Shown: positions 14,057 to 22,803, numbered from the stretch's first letter. The stretch is DNA of 64,000 nt from Rubrivivax sp. (GCA_016789955.1 JAEUPB010000094.1:1-64000); one strand, 5' to 3'. A program made the numbers and translations. Notes: generated by a model not told the origin, from the letters alone.

Positions 14057-14079
14057 GCAGGCGCCGCGGCGGGTCCGGG

Positions 14080-14808
14080 TCAGCGCGTGGCCGTCGCGCC
14101 GCCGACCATGGCGGTCGGCATCGGCCCGAGCGATCCCGGCGCCGCGCCGGCCCAGAGCTTCTTCAGCCGGTCCAGCTCGATGTCGTAGAGCCGGTTCACG
14201 CGCACCAGCTCGGCCTCCTGCGCGGCGACCGCCTCGCGCTGGGCGCTGGTGGCCACCTCGTTGGCGTCGAGCATCTGCTTGAGCTTGGCCGGCAGCGGCT
14301 TGCCCTTGTAGAACTCGGCCTCGTCCAGCAGCGGCTTGCGCTCGGCGGCCAGTTCCTTCAGGCGCTTTTCCGAGGCGGCGATGGCGAGCTTCACGGTGTC
14401 CAGCGCGGCCGCGCGGGCCGAGCCGTGCGCGGCCGCATCCTTGTAGCGCGCCACCAGGTTGCGGTCGCGCCGCGTCGCCTCAGCCTGCGCCTGGCGCACC
14501 TCGGCGGCCTTGCGCTCGCGGGCTTCGGCCTCGGCGCGCTCCTCGGCCGTGAGCGTGGGCGGACGCACGTCGCGCAGCGAGCCGTCGCGGTTCAGCACGC
14601 GCTGCTCGCGCGCGTTGCACTCGGGGATCGGGCGGTCGGACGTGAGCCTGCGGCCCTTGTCGTCGATGCACGAGTAGATGCTGGCGGCTGGCGGCGCGAC
14701 GGGTGCGGGCTGGGCCTGCGCGAGCAGTGGCAGCAGCACGGCCGCCACCCCCGCGACGACCACGAGGGCCGGGCGGCGTGACGATGCGGCTGCGTGGCAG
14801 GGCGACAT
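14080..14808 (-). CDS. DUF4124-type exported protein with long helical region
   Basis: A 242-residue protein with an N-terminal signal peptide (RPALVVVAGVAAVLLPLLAQAQ) and a short DUF4124-like domain (IYSCIDDKGRRLTSDRPIPECNARE) holding two cysteines. It continues into a charged Ala/Arg/Glu-rich helical region likely to form a coiled coil (about residues 85-215). The function of DUF4124 proteins is not established; they are common, usually periplasmic, proteins in beta- and gammaproteobacteria. It starts immediately after the pyrE stop on the same strand (no gap), suggesting co-transcription. Confidence 0.75.
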   Translation of the reverse strand: MSPCHAAASSRRPALVVVAGVAAVLLPLLAQAQPAPVAPPAASIYSCIDDKGRRLTSDRPIPECNAREQRVLNRDGSLRDVRPPTLTAEERAEAEARERKAAEVRQAQAEATRRDRNLVARYKDAAAHGSARAAALDTVKLAIAASEKRLKELAAERKPLLDEAEFYKGKPLPAKLKQMLDANEVATSAQREAVAAQEAELVRVNRLYDIELDRLKKLWAGAAPGSLGPMPTAMVGGATATR

Positions 14809-15480
14809 TCAGACTCCGTAGCGCTCGCGATAAGCCTGCACCGGTGCGGCACAGGCGGCCAGTGCGGGGTCGCCCGCAGCGGACAAGTATTGCAACAAGT
14901 CGTTAAGGGTCGCGATGGCGACCACCGGCAACCCCAGGCGTTGCGTGACGAACTGGACGGCCGACCACGGCGCGTCCTTCCCGTCCTCTACCGAGCGCTC
15001 TTGGCGATCCAGCGCGATCACCACGCCGCAGGGCTCGGCGCCGGCGGCGCGGATCATCGCGATCGATTCACGCACCGAGGTGCCTGCGGAGATGACGTCA
15101 TCGACGATGAGAACGCGGCCGGCGACCTTCGCGCCGACGAGCTGGCCGCCTTCGCCATGGTCCTTGGCTTCCTTGCGGTTGTACGCATAGGGCACGTTGC
15201 GACCGAGGCGGGCCAGTTCGATGGCCACGCCGGCGGCCAGCGTGATGCCCTTGTAGGCGGGGCCGAACAGCATGTCGAACGGCATGGCCGAGGCGAGCAG
15301 GCGGCGTGCATAGAATCCCGCCGCCTGGCCGAGCTTGGCGCCGTCGTCGAAGAGGCCGGCATTGAAGAAGTACGGCGAAAGCCGCCCCGCCTTGGTCTTG
15401 AACTCGCCGAAGCGCAACACGCCGGCCTCGACGGCGAAGCGCACGAAGTCCTGCGCGAGTGCATCCGGGGCTGAAGTCAT
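14809..15480 (-). CDS. pyrE: Orotate phosphoribosyltransferase
   Basis: The 223-residue enzyme makes orotidine 5'-phosphate from orotate and PRPP in pyrimidine synthesis. The PRPP-binding motif VLIVDDVISAGTSVRE is intact, and KTKAGRLSPYFFNAGLFDDG and FGPAYKGITLAAGVAIEL match the family. The start MTSAPDALAQDFVRFAVEAGVLRFGEF is the usual N-terminus. It is divergent from xth with only 3 bp between the start codons, so the promoters must overlap the coding sequences. Confidence 0.96.
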   Translation of the reverse strand: MTSAPDALAQDFVRFAVEAGVLRFGEFKTKAGRLSPYFFNAGLFDDGAKLGQAAGFYARRLLASAMPFDMLFGPAYKGITLAAGVAIELARLGRNVPYAYNRKEAKDHGEGGQLVGAKVAGRVLIVDDVISAGTSVRESIAMIRAAGAEPCGVVIALDRQERSVEDGKDAPWSAVQFVTQRLGLPVVAIATLNDLLQYLSAAGDPALAACAAPVQAYRERYGV

Positions 15481-15483
15481 CAG

Positions 15484-16284
15484 GTGGTCTCGCCCTTGCC
15501 TTTCCGGCTCGTCTCGCTGAACCTCAACGGCATCCGCTCCGCGGCCCGCAAGGGCTTCGTCGAATGGGCCGTCGAAGCGGGGGCGGATTGTATGGGCGTG
15601 CAGGAGCTGAAGGCCGGCCCCGAGGACGTGCTCGGCCGCTACGACACGATCGGCCGCCTGCGCGGCCACTTCCACCACGCCGAGCGCAAAGGCTATTCGG
15701 GCGTGGGGCTGTACACGCGCAAGGCGCCCAGCGCCGTGATCACCGGCTTCGGCTGCCGCGAGTTCGATCCCGAAGGCCGCTACGTTGAGGCGCGCTTCGA
15801 CAGCGCGCGCCGCAAGTTCAGCGTGATCAGCGCCTACTTCCCCAGTGGCTCCAGCGGCGAGCACCGCCAGGCGGCCAAGTACCGATTTCTCGCGCGCCTC
15901 TACCCGCACCTGCTGAAGCTGCGCGCCGAGCGCGAGTTCATCCTGGTCGGCGACATCAACATCGCGCATCACGAGATCGACCTGAAGAACTGGCGCGGCA
16001 ACCGCAAGAACAGCGGTTTCCTGCCCGAGGAACGCGCCTGGCTCACGACGCTGCTCGACCAGGGTGGCCTCGTCGACGTGTTCCGCCGCCTCGATCCGCG
16101 CCCCGAGCAGTACACGTGGTGGAGCAACCGCGGACAGGCGTGGGCGAAGAACGTTGGCTGGCGCATCGACTACCACCTCGCCACCCCCGGCATCGCCGCG
16201 AAGGCCGAGCGCGCGCACATCCACCTCGAGCCGCGCTACTCCGACCATGCGCCGCTGACGGTGGACTACCGGTTCACGCTGTAG
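15484..16284 (+). CDS. xth: Exodeoxyribonuclease III (AP endonuclease)
   Basis: The 266-residue product is an ExoIII-family apurinic/apyrimidinic endonuclease and 3'-exonuclease of base-excision repair. Metal and catalytic motifs are present: LNLNGIRSA, the Glu of MGVQELKAG, VGDINIAHHEIDLKNWRGNRKNSGF and the terminal YSDHAPLTVDY His-Asp pair. The GTG at 15484 is the farthest start that does not run into pyrE; a downstream TTG before LPFRLVSLNLNG is a close alternative. Its last bases overlap the convergent ccmH gene. Confidence 0.93.
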   Translation: MVSPLPFRLVSLNLNGIRSAARKGFVEWAVEAGADCMGVQELKAGPEDVLGRYDTIGRLRGHFHHAERKGYSGVGLYTRKAPSAVITGFGCREFDPEGRYVEARFDSARRKFSVISAYFPSGSSGEHRQAAKYRFLARLYPHLLKLRAEREFILVGDINIAHHEIDLKNWRGNRKNSGFLPEERAWLTTLLDQGGLVDVFRRLDPRPEQYTWWSNRGQAWAKNVGWRIDYHLATPGIAAKAERAHIHLEPRYSDHAPLTVDYRFTL

Positions 16285-16733
16285 GCGTCGTCCTCGGCCG
16301 CTTCGTCGTCGGGCGCCTGGTGCTGGCGGCGCAGGTAGCGCCATCCCAGCGCCAACGCGGCCAGCAGCATCAGCGCTGGCCCGGCCCACAGCAGCAGCGT
16401 GGTCGGCCGCAACGGCGGCTTGTACAGGATGAAGTCGCCGTAGCGATCGGTCATGTACTGCACGACCTCGCCATCGCTGCGGCCGCCGCGCAGCTGCTCG
16501 CGCACCTGCGCCTTCAGGTCCAGCGCGAGGTCGGCGTGCGAGTCGGCCAGGCTCTGGTTCTGGCAGACCAGGCAGCGCAGCTCGGCGGCCAGGCGCTGCA
16601 CGCGGGCCTCGAGCGCCGGGTCGTCGCTCACGTCGACGGCCGGTGCGGCGTGCAGGGCCGCGGCACCGGCCAGCATCGACAGGCAGGCCGCTGCGGTCAC
16701 GGCGGCGCGGCGCATCGGCGAAGGCCGGCTCAC
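16266..16733 (-). CDS. ccmH: Cytochrome c maturation protein CcmH
   Basis: A 155-residue periplasmic thiol protein: signal peptide, the hallmark ELRCLVCQNQSLADSHADLA with its CXXC pair, the VREQLRGGRSDGEVVQYMTDRYGDFILYKPP block, and a C-terminal membrane helix. CcmH keeps the haem-ligating cysteines of apocytochromes reduced for the CcmF lyase. The GTG at 16733 overlaps the ccmG stop (GTGA); ATG at 16715 is an alternative. It is the last gene of the leftward cytochrome/ccmFGH unit; ccmA-E are not in the window. Confidence 0.93.
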   Translation of the reverse strand: MSRPSPMRRAAVTAAACLSMLAGAAALHAAPAVDVSDDPALEARVQRLAAELRCLVCQNQSLADSHADLALDLKAQVREQLRGGRSDGEVVQYMTDRYGDFILYKPPLRPTTLLLWAGPALMLLAALALGWRYLRRQHQAPDDEAAEDDAYSVNR

Positions 16734-17266
16734 GCCGCGCCCCCGGCGAGCAGCGGCAGCACCTCGTGCCGCCAACGCGCGGGCGTCAGTGCGCCGTCGT
16801 GGCGCCAGCGCACGCGGCCCCATGCGTCGACGAGCACGCTCGCCGGCACCCCTCGCAGGCCCCACGCGGCGGCGATGCGGCCATCGGGGTCGGCGACGAT
16901 CGCCGCGTAGGGGTCGCCGTGGCGGTGCAGCCACTCGGCGGCGCTGCGCGGGTCGTCGTGCGGGTTGAGGCCGACGATCGGCGCCGCCGCGGCGCGCGCG
17001 GCGTCGAGCAGCAGCGGATGCTCGTCGCGGCAGGGCGCACACCAGCTGGCCCAGGCGTGCAGCAGCCAGGGCCGGCCGATCAACCCGAGGCCGTTCATCG
17101 TCACCTGGGCGGCATCCCCCGGCGGGGCCGCCAGCGGCGGTGCCGGCTCGCCGACCTGCGCCGCGGCGTGGACCCTCGGCCCCCGCGGCCACGCGCGATA
17201 GGTCAGCGCGGCCAGCAGCGCCGCGCCGGCGACCGGCCCGAGCAGGCGCCTCCGCATCGCCTTCAC
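16730..17266 (-). CDS. ccmG: CcmG/DsbE-like thiol:disulfide oxidoreductase
   Basis: A 178-residue thioredoxin-fold protein with an N-terminal membrane anchor and the active site WASWCAPCRDEHPLLLDAA. The cis-Pro loop is GVPASVLVDAWG. It passes reducing equivalents to apocytochrome c or CcmH in the periplasm. The inserted segment LNPHDDPRSAAEWLHRHGDPYAAIVADPDG is usual for CcmG. GTG at 17266 overlaps the ccmF stop; ATG at 17257 is an alternative start. Its place between ccmF and ccmH supports the assignment over a generic TlpA. Confidence 0.9.
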   Translation of the reverse strand: MKAMRRRLLGPVAGAALLAALTYRAWPRGPRVHAAAQVGEPAPPLAAPPGDAAQVTMNGLGLIGRPWLLHAWASWCAPCRDEHPLLLDAARAAAAPIVGLNPHDDPRSAAEWLHRHGDPYAAIVADPDGRIAAAWGLRGVPASVLVDAWGRVRWRHDGALTPARWRHEVLPLLAGGAA

Positions 17267-19245
17267 ACCGCCTCGCTCGGGGCCGCGTGCAGCCCCGCGG
17301 CCGGCTTGGCCTGCGACCGCGGCAAGGCGATGCGGTAACGGCGGTCGGTGGCCGCCAGCAGGCCGCCGAGGGCCATCAGCAAAGTGCCGCCCCAGATCCA
17401 GCCGACGAACGGCTTGTGGTGCACGCGCAGCGTCCAGGTGCGCTCGTCGAGCATCTCGCCGAGCGCCACGTAGAGATCGCCGGCGACGCCGCTGTCGATG
17501 GCCGCCTCGGTCATCGGCATCGCCTGCGCGCGGTACAGCCGCTTCTCGGGTTCGAGCACGCGTGCCGTGCCGCTGCCGTCGATGCGGCGCACGTCCACGC
17601 GCGCGCGGGCGGCGCGGTAGTTCGGCCCCGGCACCTCGCTCACCGACTCCAGCGTGCAGCGCCAGCCGGCGAGGTCGACGTGGTCGCCGATCGACAGCCG
17701 CACGTCGCGCTCGCTCTCGTAGCCGCGCACCATCGTCACGCCGACGATCAGCACGCCCACGCCGACATGGGCGAGCACCATGCCCCACCAGCTGCGCGGC
17801 GCGCGGACGAGCTGGCCCGCCCCGCCGCGCGTGCGCTGCAGCAGCGAGGTGGCCGCGGTGGCGAAGATCCACGCGGCCAGGAAGCTGCCCAGTGCCACGC
17901 CGCCGTCCAGCCGGCCGGCGGCCAGCGGCACCGCCAGCGCCGCCACCACGCTGGCCAGGGCCGCGCCGCGCAGCCGCTGCAGCAGCGCGGGCAGCGGCGC
18001 GTGACGCCACGCAGCGAGCGGCGCTGCGCCCATCAGCACCGCCACCGGCGCCATCATCGGCACGAACACCGCCTCGAAGTACGGCGGGCCCACTGAGATC
18101 TTGCCGAGCTGCAGGGCGTCGAGCGCCAGCGGGTACAGCGTGCCCAGAAGCACCGCGCCGGTGGCCGACGCCAGCAGCATGTTGTTGGCCAGCAGCAGCG
18201 ACTCGCGCGAGAGCAGCTCGAAGCGCCCCCCGAAGCCCACCTGCGCCGCGCGCCAGGCGTACAGCGCCAGCGAGCCGCCCGCCACCAGTGCCAGCAGCGC
18301 GAGGATGAACGCGCCGCGCGCGGGGTCGGTGGCGAACGCGTGCACCGAGGTCAGCACGCCCGAGCGCACGAGGAACGTGCCGAGCAGGCTCAGTGCGAAC
18401 GTCGTGATGGCCAACAGCGCCGTCCAGGCCTTGAACGCGCCGCGCTTCTCCGTCACCGCCAGCGAGTGCACGAGCGCCGTGCCGGCAAGCCACGGCATCA
18501 GCGAGGCGTTCTCCACCGGGTCCCAGAACCACCAGCCGCCCCAGCCCAGCTCGGTGTAGGCCCACCAGCTGCCCAGGGAGATGCCCAGGGTCAGGAAGGT
18601 CCACGCGGCGGTGGTCCACGGCCGTGACCAGCGCGCCCAGGCCGCGTCGAATCGGCCGGCCAGCAGCGCCGCCACGGCGAACGCATAGGCCACCGCGAAA
18701 CCCACGTAGCCCATGTACAGCAGCGGCGGGTGGAAGACCATGCCGGGGTCCTGCAGCAGTGGGTTCAGGTCGCGCCCCTCCAGCGCCGGTGGCGACAGGC
18801 GCATGAACGGGTTGGAGGTCGTCAGCACGAACAGCAGCAGCCCGGTGGCCACGAGTCCCATCACGCCGAGCACGCGGGCCACCATCGGCAACGGCAGCCG
18901 CTGCGACAGCCGGCTCACGGCGCCCGCCCAGCCGGCGAGCATCAGCGTCCACAGCAGCATCGAGCCTTCGTGGCTGCCCCAGGTGGCCGCCAGCCGGTAG
19001 GCCAGCGGCAACTCGGTGCTCGAGTGCGAGGCCACGTTGAGCAGCGAGAAGTCGCTCTGCGCGAAGCTCGCCATCAGCGCGCCGAAGGCGATGGCGACGA
19101 ACACCGCCAGGGCTTGCGCCGCCGGCCGTGCCACCGCCATCCACGCCACGCGTCCGCGCGCCGCGCCGGCGATCGGCAGCGTGCCCAGCAGCAGCGCCAG
19201 CCCGAGGGCGATGATCAGCGCGCAGTGGCCGAGTTCGGGCAGCAT
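17263..19245 (-). CDS. ccmF: Cytochrome c haem lyase subunit CcmF
   Basis: The 660-residue polytopic membrane protein carries the haem-handling WWD motif WGGWWFWDPVENASLMPWL and the flanking histidine regions ATWGSHEGSMLLWTLMLAGW and FHPPLLYMGYVGFAVAYAF. CcmF receives haem from CcmE and, with CcmH, attaches it to CXXCH cysteines. Length is normal for CcmF. It starts 49 bp after a triheme cytochrome gene on the same strand. NrfE is a close homologue, but no CXXCK-type target is visible, so CcmF is preferred. Confidence 0.95.
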   Translation of the reverse strand: MLPELGHCALIIALGLALLLGTLPIAGAARGRVAWMAVARPAAQALAVFVAIAFGALMASFAQSDFSLLNVASHSSTELPLAYRLAATWGSHEGSMLLWTLMLAGWAGAVSRLSQRLPLPMVARVLGVMGLVATGLLLFVLTTSNPFMRLSPPALEGRDLNPLLQDPGMVFHPPLLYMGYVGFAVAYAFAVAALLAGRFDAAWARWSRPWTTAAWTFLTLGISLGSWWAYTELGWGGWWFWDPVENASLMPWLAGTALVHSLAVTEKRGAFKAWTALLAITTFALSLLGTFLVRSGVLTSVHAFATDPARGAFILALLALVAGGSLALYAWRAAQVGFGGRFELLSRESLLLANNMLLASATGAVLLGTLYPLALDALQLGKISVGPPYFEAVFVPMMAPVAVLMGAAPLAAWRHAPLPALLQRLRGAALASVVAALAVPLAAGRLDGGVALGSFLAAWIFATAATSLLQRTRGGAGQLVRAPRSWWGMVLAHVGVGVLIVGVTMVRGYESERDVRLSIGDHVDLAGWRCTLESVSEVPGPNYRAARARVDVRRIDGSGTARVLEPEKRLYRAQAMPMTEAAIDSGVAGDLYVALGEMLDERTWTLRVHHKPFVGWIWGGTLLMALGGLLAATDRRYRIALPRSQAKPAAGLHAAPSEAV

Positions 19246-19294
19246 CGGCAGGGTCCTCGTGCGGGCGGTGGCGGCAGGCGGGCCGGGATGGCGT

Positions 19295-20410
19295 TCATCG
19301 GCGTGGCGCGATCGGGGCGGCTGCGGCGGTGGCCGGTTCGTCCGGCACGGGTGCGCGGCCGTACAGCACGCCGGCCACGAAGCGCGCGAGGTCGCGGACC
19401 TGCGCGGCCGTCAGCACGTGCTGCCAGGCCGGCATCGACGTGCCGGGCAGTCCTTCGCGGATGCGCTGCTCCAGCACGGCCAGCGGCATCGTCTGCAGCG
19501 TGTAGCGGGTGAGGTCGCGCGCCGGCGGCTCCATGAATCGGCCGATCCAGTTCTTGCCGCTGCCGTCGGCGCCATGGCAGAAGGCGCAGTTGGCCTGGAA
19601 CAGCGCGGCGCCGCGCCGCTCCGCCGCGCCGAGCCCGCCCGTGTCGGGGGGCACCTCGTGGCGCGCGTACACGCTGGCGCTGGAGACGGCATCGGGCGGC
19701 GGCGCCAGGTTCGGCTGGCCCGGCTCGAAGCCCATGCGCGGGAACGACACCGGCCGCGCGCTCCAGTCGGGGCCGGGGTCGCTGACGCGCGCGCGGTCGT
19801 GGCACGAGATGCAAGTCGTGACGAACAGCCGCCGCCCGGCCTGTAGCGGCGGTGTCAGCGTCTCCACCGGTGCGTCCAGTGCGACCTCGCCCGTGGCATA
19901 CGGGAACGCGGCCGCGTGGCGCTCGTGGCCGGGCCAGCCATTGGCCTCGGTGTGGTAGCGCGTGTTGACGCGCCGCTCCTGCACGAACTCGCGCTCGACG
20001 AAGGCCGCCACCGCGGCGATATCGGCCGCGTCGAGGATGCCTTCGAACGACGCCATCGCCGTGCCCGGCCGGCCGTGGCGCAGCGCTTCGGCGATCTGCG
20101 CGCGCGTCAGCGTCGACGCGGTGAAGTCGCGCGGCTTCGGCTCGAGGTAGGTCGTCGCCAGCGTCTTCGCGTCGCCCGAGTAGCCGTGGCAGAAGTAGCA
20201 GCGGAAGTTGTAGATCGCGCGGCCGCGCTCGTGGGTGTCGATCGCGCCGCCACGGTCGTGCGCCGACGGGGCACCGGCGGCCATGCCCGTCGCGACATGC
20301 CCGTCGGCCACGTCGTATCCGACCGCCAGCATCACCGGCACGGCGAGCGCGGCCAGCAGGGCCGGCAGCGCGCCGGCGATGCGGCGCAGCAGGGGTGCGG
20401 TGCGTGGCAC
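19295..20410 (-). CDS. Triheme cytochrome c with class-I-like domains
   Basis: A 371-residue exported protein with a signal peptide or N-terminal anchor (ALPALLAALAVPVMLAVGYDVA) and three CXXCH sites: CYFCH, CISCH and CAFCH. Domains 1 and 3 look like small class-I cytochromes: GRAIYNFRCYFCHGYSGDAK with a distal GRPGTAMASF, and GAALFQANCAFCHGADGSGK with LPGTSMPAW, whose Met residues may be axial ligands. The middle CISCH lies in a domain without an obvious distal Met. Likely a periplasmic electron shuttle. Nineteen bp separate it from the diheme gene upstream, and ccmF follows. Confidence 0.85.
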   Translation of the reverse strand: MPRTAPLLRRIAGALPALLAALAVPVMLAVGYDVADGHVATGMAAGAPSAHDRGGAIDTHERGRAIYNFRCYFCHGYSGDAKTLATTYLEPKPRDFTASTLTRAQIAEALRHGRPGTAMASFEGILDAADIAAVAAFVEREFVQERRVNTRYHTEANGWPGHERHAAAFPYATGEVALDAPVETLTPPLQAGRRLFVTTCISCHDRARVSDPGPDWSARPVSFPRMGFEPGQPNLAPPPDAVSSASVYARHEVPPDTGGLGAAERRGAALFQANCAFCHGADGSGKNWIGRFMEPPARDLTRYTLQTMPLAVLEQRIREGLPGTSMPAWQHVLTAAQVRDLARFVAGVLYGRAPVPDEPATAAAAPIAPRR

Positions 20411-20429
20411 GCGGGTCCTCGCCGATCGG

Positions 20430-21188
20430 TCAGCGGGCCGCGGCCTGCGGCGCCTTGCCTTGGATGAACGCCTGGAACACGTACTCCGACACGTCGGCGA
20501 TCTGCTGCGGCGTGGCCACCGTGCGCCAGGCCGGCATCTCGGTGCCGAGCTTGCCGGCGCTCACCGCCGCGTACAGCGCCACGCGGTTCAGCCGCGTCCG
20601 CGAGGCGTCCTCGATGAAGTTGCGCGGCTTCGGGTTGATGAAGTACGCGCGCGGCCCGGCGCCGTCGCCGCGGGCGCCGTGGCAGGTGGCGCAGTTGGCC
20701 AGATAAAAGGCACCTCCGCGCCTGGCGTCGCCCTTGAGTCCGTTGGGGAGACCGGCCGCCAGGTCGATGCCCGCGGAGGTGGAAGCGGCATCGGCTTCAC
20801 GACCGCCATGGGCCCTGGTGCCGGAGAGCTGCGACGCGGCCGCGACGGGCTGGCCCTGCACGAAGCGCGTGTGCACGTACTCGGCCAGCTGCGCGATGTC
20901 GTTGTCCGAGAGCTGCGAGCGATACGACACCATGGCCGTGCCGGGGCGGCCGTGCGTGACGGCCGCGACGATGCGCTCGCGCGAGAGCTCGCGCCGCGAG
21001 TCGGCCGACGTGAAGTCGCGCGGCATCGTCGACAGCGCGCCGGCCGCGCGGCTCTTGCCGTCGCCCTTGTCGCCGTGGCAGACCGAGCAGTAGTTGTGAT
21101 ACAGCGTGGCGGCGTCGGGGGCCGCGTGCACCCAGCCGCACAGCACGCCCAGCAGCGCCACGAGCCCGGCCGCCATCACCCGCCTCAT
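20430..21188 (-). CDS. Diheme cytochrome c
   Basis: A 252-residue exported protein: signal peptide MRRVMAAGLVALLGVLCGWVHA, then two class-I-like cytochrome domains with CSVCH (LYHNYCSVCHGDKGDGKS) and CATCH (FYLANCATCHGARGDGAG). Distal Met candidates lie in GRPGTAMVSY and LGTEMPAWRT. The MPRDFTSADSRRELSRE and PKPRNFIEDASRTRL blocks after each haem are shared with the triheme protein encoded next, so the two are paralogues. The ATG at 21188 is 46 bp from a sigma-54-type promoter and heads the leftward unit that continues through ccmFGH. Confidence 0.87.
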   Translation of the reverse strand: MRRVMAAGLVALLGVLCGWVHAAPDAATLYHNYCSVCHGDKGDGKSRAAGALSTMPRDFTSADSRRELSRERIVAAVTHGRPGTAMVSYRSQLSDNDIAQLAEYVHTRFVQGQPVAAASQLSGTRAHGGREADAASTSAGIDLAAGLPNGLKGDARRGGAFYLANCATCHGARGDGAGPRAYFINPKPRNFIEDASRTRLNRVALYAAVSAGKLGTEMPAWRTVATPQQIADVSEYVFQAFIQGKAPQAAAR

Positions 21189-21232
21189 CGCTTCGCTCCC
21201 GGCCCTCGTGATGGACCTCGTCGGCCGGTTGC

Positions 21233-21248
21233 TGCAACTTCCTTGCCA
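21233..21248 (-). promoter_or_regulatory. Sigma-54-type promoter for the leftward cytochrome-ccmFGH unit
   Basis: On the minus strand the site reads TGGCAAGGAAGTTGCA: GG and GC separated by exactly 10 bases, TTGCA at -12 intact, and one clear change in TGGCACG at -24. It lies 45-60 bp upstream of the diheme cytochrome start, allowing a short leader. The assignment is a consensus match. Confidence 0.7.
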
Positions 21249-21263
21249 CACGGACCCGCGCGA

Positions 21264-21279
21264 TGGCATGTGACTTGCA
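21264..21279 (+). promoter_or_regulatory. Sigma-54-type promoter for the monoheme cytochrome and NHL gene
   Basis: TGGCATGTGACTTGCA has GG-N10-GC spacing, an intact TTGCA and one mismatch in the -24 heptamer. It is 53 bp upstream of the GTG at 21332. It is back to back with the minus-strand site, 15 bp between them, so one enhancer-bound activator could serve both. No copy of the 16-bp palindrome seen elsewhere in the locus was found in this intergenic region. Confidence 0.72.
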
Positions 21280-21331
21280 CCCCAGGCGGCAGACCCCCGA
21301 TCCCACCCCCTTCAACCCCTGGAGCACACCC

Positions 21332-21643
21332 GTGACATTCCCAACCCTGAGGCCCCTCGTTCTCAGTTTCGGCATCGCCCTCGTCGCCGCGCCCGCCCTC
21401 GCGGCCGACGGCAAGGCGGTCTACGACGGCACCTGCTCGGTGTGCCACGCCGCCGGCGTGGCCAACGCGCCCAAGCTCGGCGACAAGGCCGCCTGGGCGC
21501 CGCGCACCGGCGCCGGCGTGGCCGCGCTGGTGGGCACCGTCGTCAAGGGCAAGGGCGCGATGCCGCCGAAGGCCGGCAACGGCAACCTGAAGGACGACGA
21601 CATCAAGGCCGCCGTCGAGTACATGCTGGCGGCGCTGAAGTAG
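21332..21643 (+). CDS. Small monoheme cytochrome c (c5-like)
   Basis: A 103-residue protein with a signal peptide (LRPLVLSFGIALVAAPALA) and a single class-I haem domain: GKAVYDGTCSVCHAAGVANAPKLGDKAAW, then the distal Met in KGKGAMPPKAGNGNL. This is the cytochrome c5 pattern. GTG at 21332 is preceded by GGAGCA at good spacing. The same domain is found, 50 percent or more alike by eye, at the N-terminus of the fusion cytochrome at 27407-28408. Likely a soluble periplasmic carrier. The NHL lipoprotein gene follows after 10 bp. Confidence 0.88.
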   Translation: MTFPTLRPLVLSFGIALVAAPALAADGKAVYDGTCSVCHAAGVANAPKLGDKAAWAPRTGAGVAALVGTVVKGKGAMPPKAGNGNLKDDDIKAAVEYMLAALK

Positions 21644-21653
21644 GGTCTGCGCG

Positions 21654-22763
21654 ATGCGGCGGCGCGGCTGCCTGGCGTTGATCGGCCTGCCCGGCGTGGC
21701 GGCCGCCTTGCTGCTGGCCGGCTGCGCGGCCCCGCCCGAGACCAAGCCGGCCTCGCGCCCGCTGGTCTACCCACCCTCGCCCGACGAGCCGCGCTTCGTC
21801 TACGAGCGCACCATCCGCAGCAGCGGTGACGTGCTGCCCGATGCCGGTGCCGGCGCGCTGCGACGGCTGGTCACCGGCGAGGACGCGCGCGGCGAGCCGC
21901 TGGTCAAGCCCTACGCGGTGGCGGTGGCGCGCGGCCGCATCTACGTCAGCGACACCGTGGCGCGCCACGTGCAGCTGTTCGACGTGCCCGGCGGGCGCCA
22001 GTACCGCATCGGCGAGGAGGAAGGCCCGGGCCAGCTCGTCAAGCCGATCGGCCTGGACGTCGACGCGGCCGGCAACCTCTACGTGGCCGACATCGGCGCG
22101 CGCGCCATCGTGGTCTACGGACCTGACCGCGGCTACCTGCGCCGCATCGGCGGGGAGAAGTGGTTCACCCGGCTGGCCAGCGTCACCGTCGACCCCGAGG
22201 GCAAGCGCGTGTATGCCGTCGATCTCGGCGGCGTCACCAGCGAGAACCATCGCGTGCGCGTGTTCGACGCGGTGAGCGGCGAGCACTTGATGGACATCGG
22301 CCGCCGCGGCAGCGGCCCCGGAGAGTTCAACCTGCCGCGCGACCTGGCGATCGGCCTGGACGGGCGCCTGTACGTCGTCGACGGCGGCAATTTCCGCGTC
22401 GTCATCTTCGATCGCCAGGGCCGCTACGTGTCGAGCTTCGGCAGCGTGGGCAAGCAGTACGGTCAGTTCGCGCGGCCCAAGGAAGTGGCGGTCGACCGCG
22501 AAGGCAACGTCTACGTCGTCGACACCGCCTTCGGCAACTTCCAGATCTTCAACCCCGATGGCGAGCTGCTGCTGTTCGTCGGCGAGCGCTCCGAGCGCGA
22601 CGGGCCCGGGCGCTACATGCTGCCCTCGGGCATCGCGGTCGACGAGGACGGCCGCATCTACATGGTCGACCAGTGGTTCCGCAAGATCGACGTGTTCCGG
22701 CCCCATTCGCTGCGGCCCGAAGGCGGCTTCCTGCGCCTGGCCGCGACACCCGCCGCGCGCTGA
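21654..22763 (+). CDS. NHL-repeat lipoprotein 1
   Basis: The 369-residue product has a lipoprotein signal (AAALLLAGCAAP) and then about six NHL-type beta-propeller repeats, recognisable as DAAGNLYVADIGARAIVVY, GLDGRLYVVDGGNFRVVIF, DREGNVYVVDTAFGNFQIF and DEDGRIYMVDQWFRKIDVF. NHL propellers are usually protein- or ligand-binding scaffolds. It is paralogous to the lipoprotein at 32158-33255, sharing the N-terminal LVYPPSPDEPRFVYERTI-type block. Similar NHL genes are often found beside multiheme cytochrome and porin genes, suggesting a structural role in assembling the conduit (inference). Confidence 0.85.
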   Translation: MRRRGCLALIGLPGVAAALLLAGCAAPPETKPASRPLVYPPSPDEPRFVYERTIRSSGDVLPDAGAGALRRLVTGEDARGEPLVKPYAVAVARGRIYVSDTVARHVQLFDVPGGRQYRIGEEEGPGQLVKPIGLDVDAAGNLYVADIGARAIVVYGPDRGYLRRIGGEKWFTRLASVTVDPEGKRVYAVDLGGVTSENHRVRVFDAVSGEHLMDIGRRGSGPGEFNLPRDLAIGLDGRLYVVDGGNFRVVIFDRQGRYVSSFGSVGKQYGQFARPKEVAVDREGNVYVVDTAFGNFQIFNPDGELLLFVGERSERDGPGRYMLPSGIAVDEDGRIYMVDQWFRKIDVFRPHSLRPEGGFLRLAATPAAR

Positions 22764-22803
22764 TCGATCGCCCCGCGCGGGCCGTGCGCCTGCGCCCTCC
22801 CGA

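Noticed and set aside
17263..19245. NrfE (specialised nitrite-reductase haem lyase) instead of CcmF
   Set aside because: No CXXCK haem motif or nrfA-like gene is present, and ccmG and ccmH follow in order.
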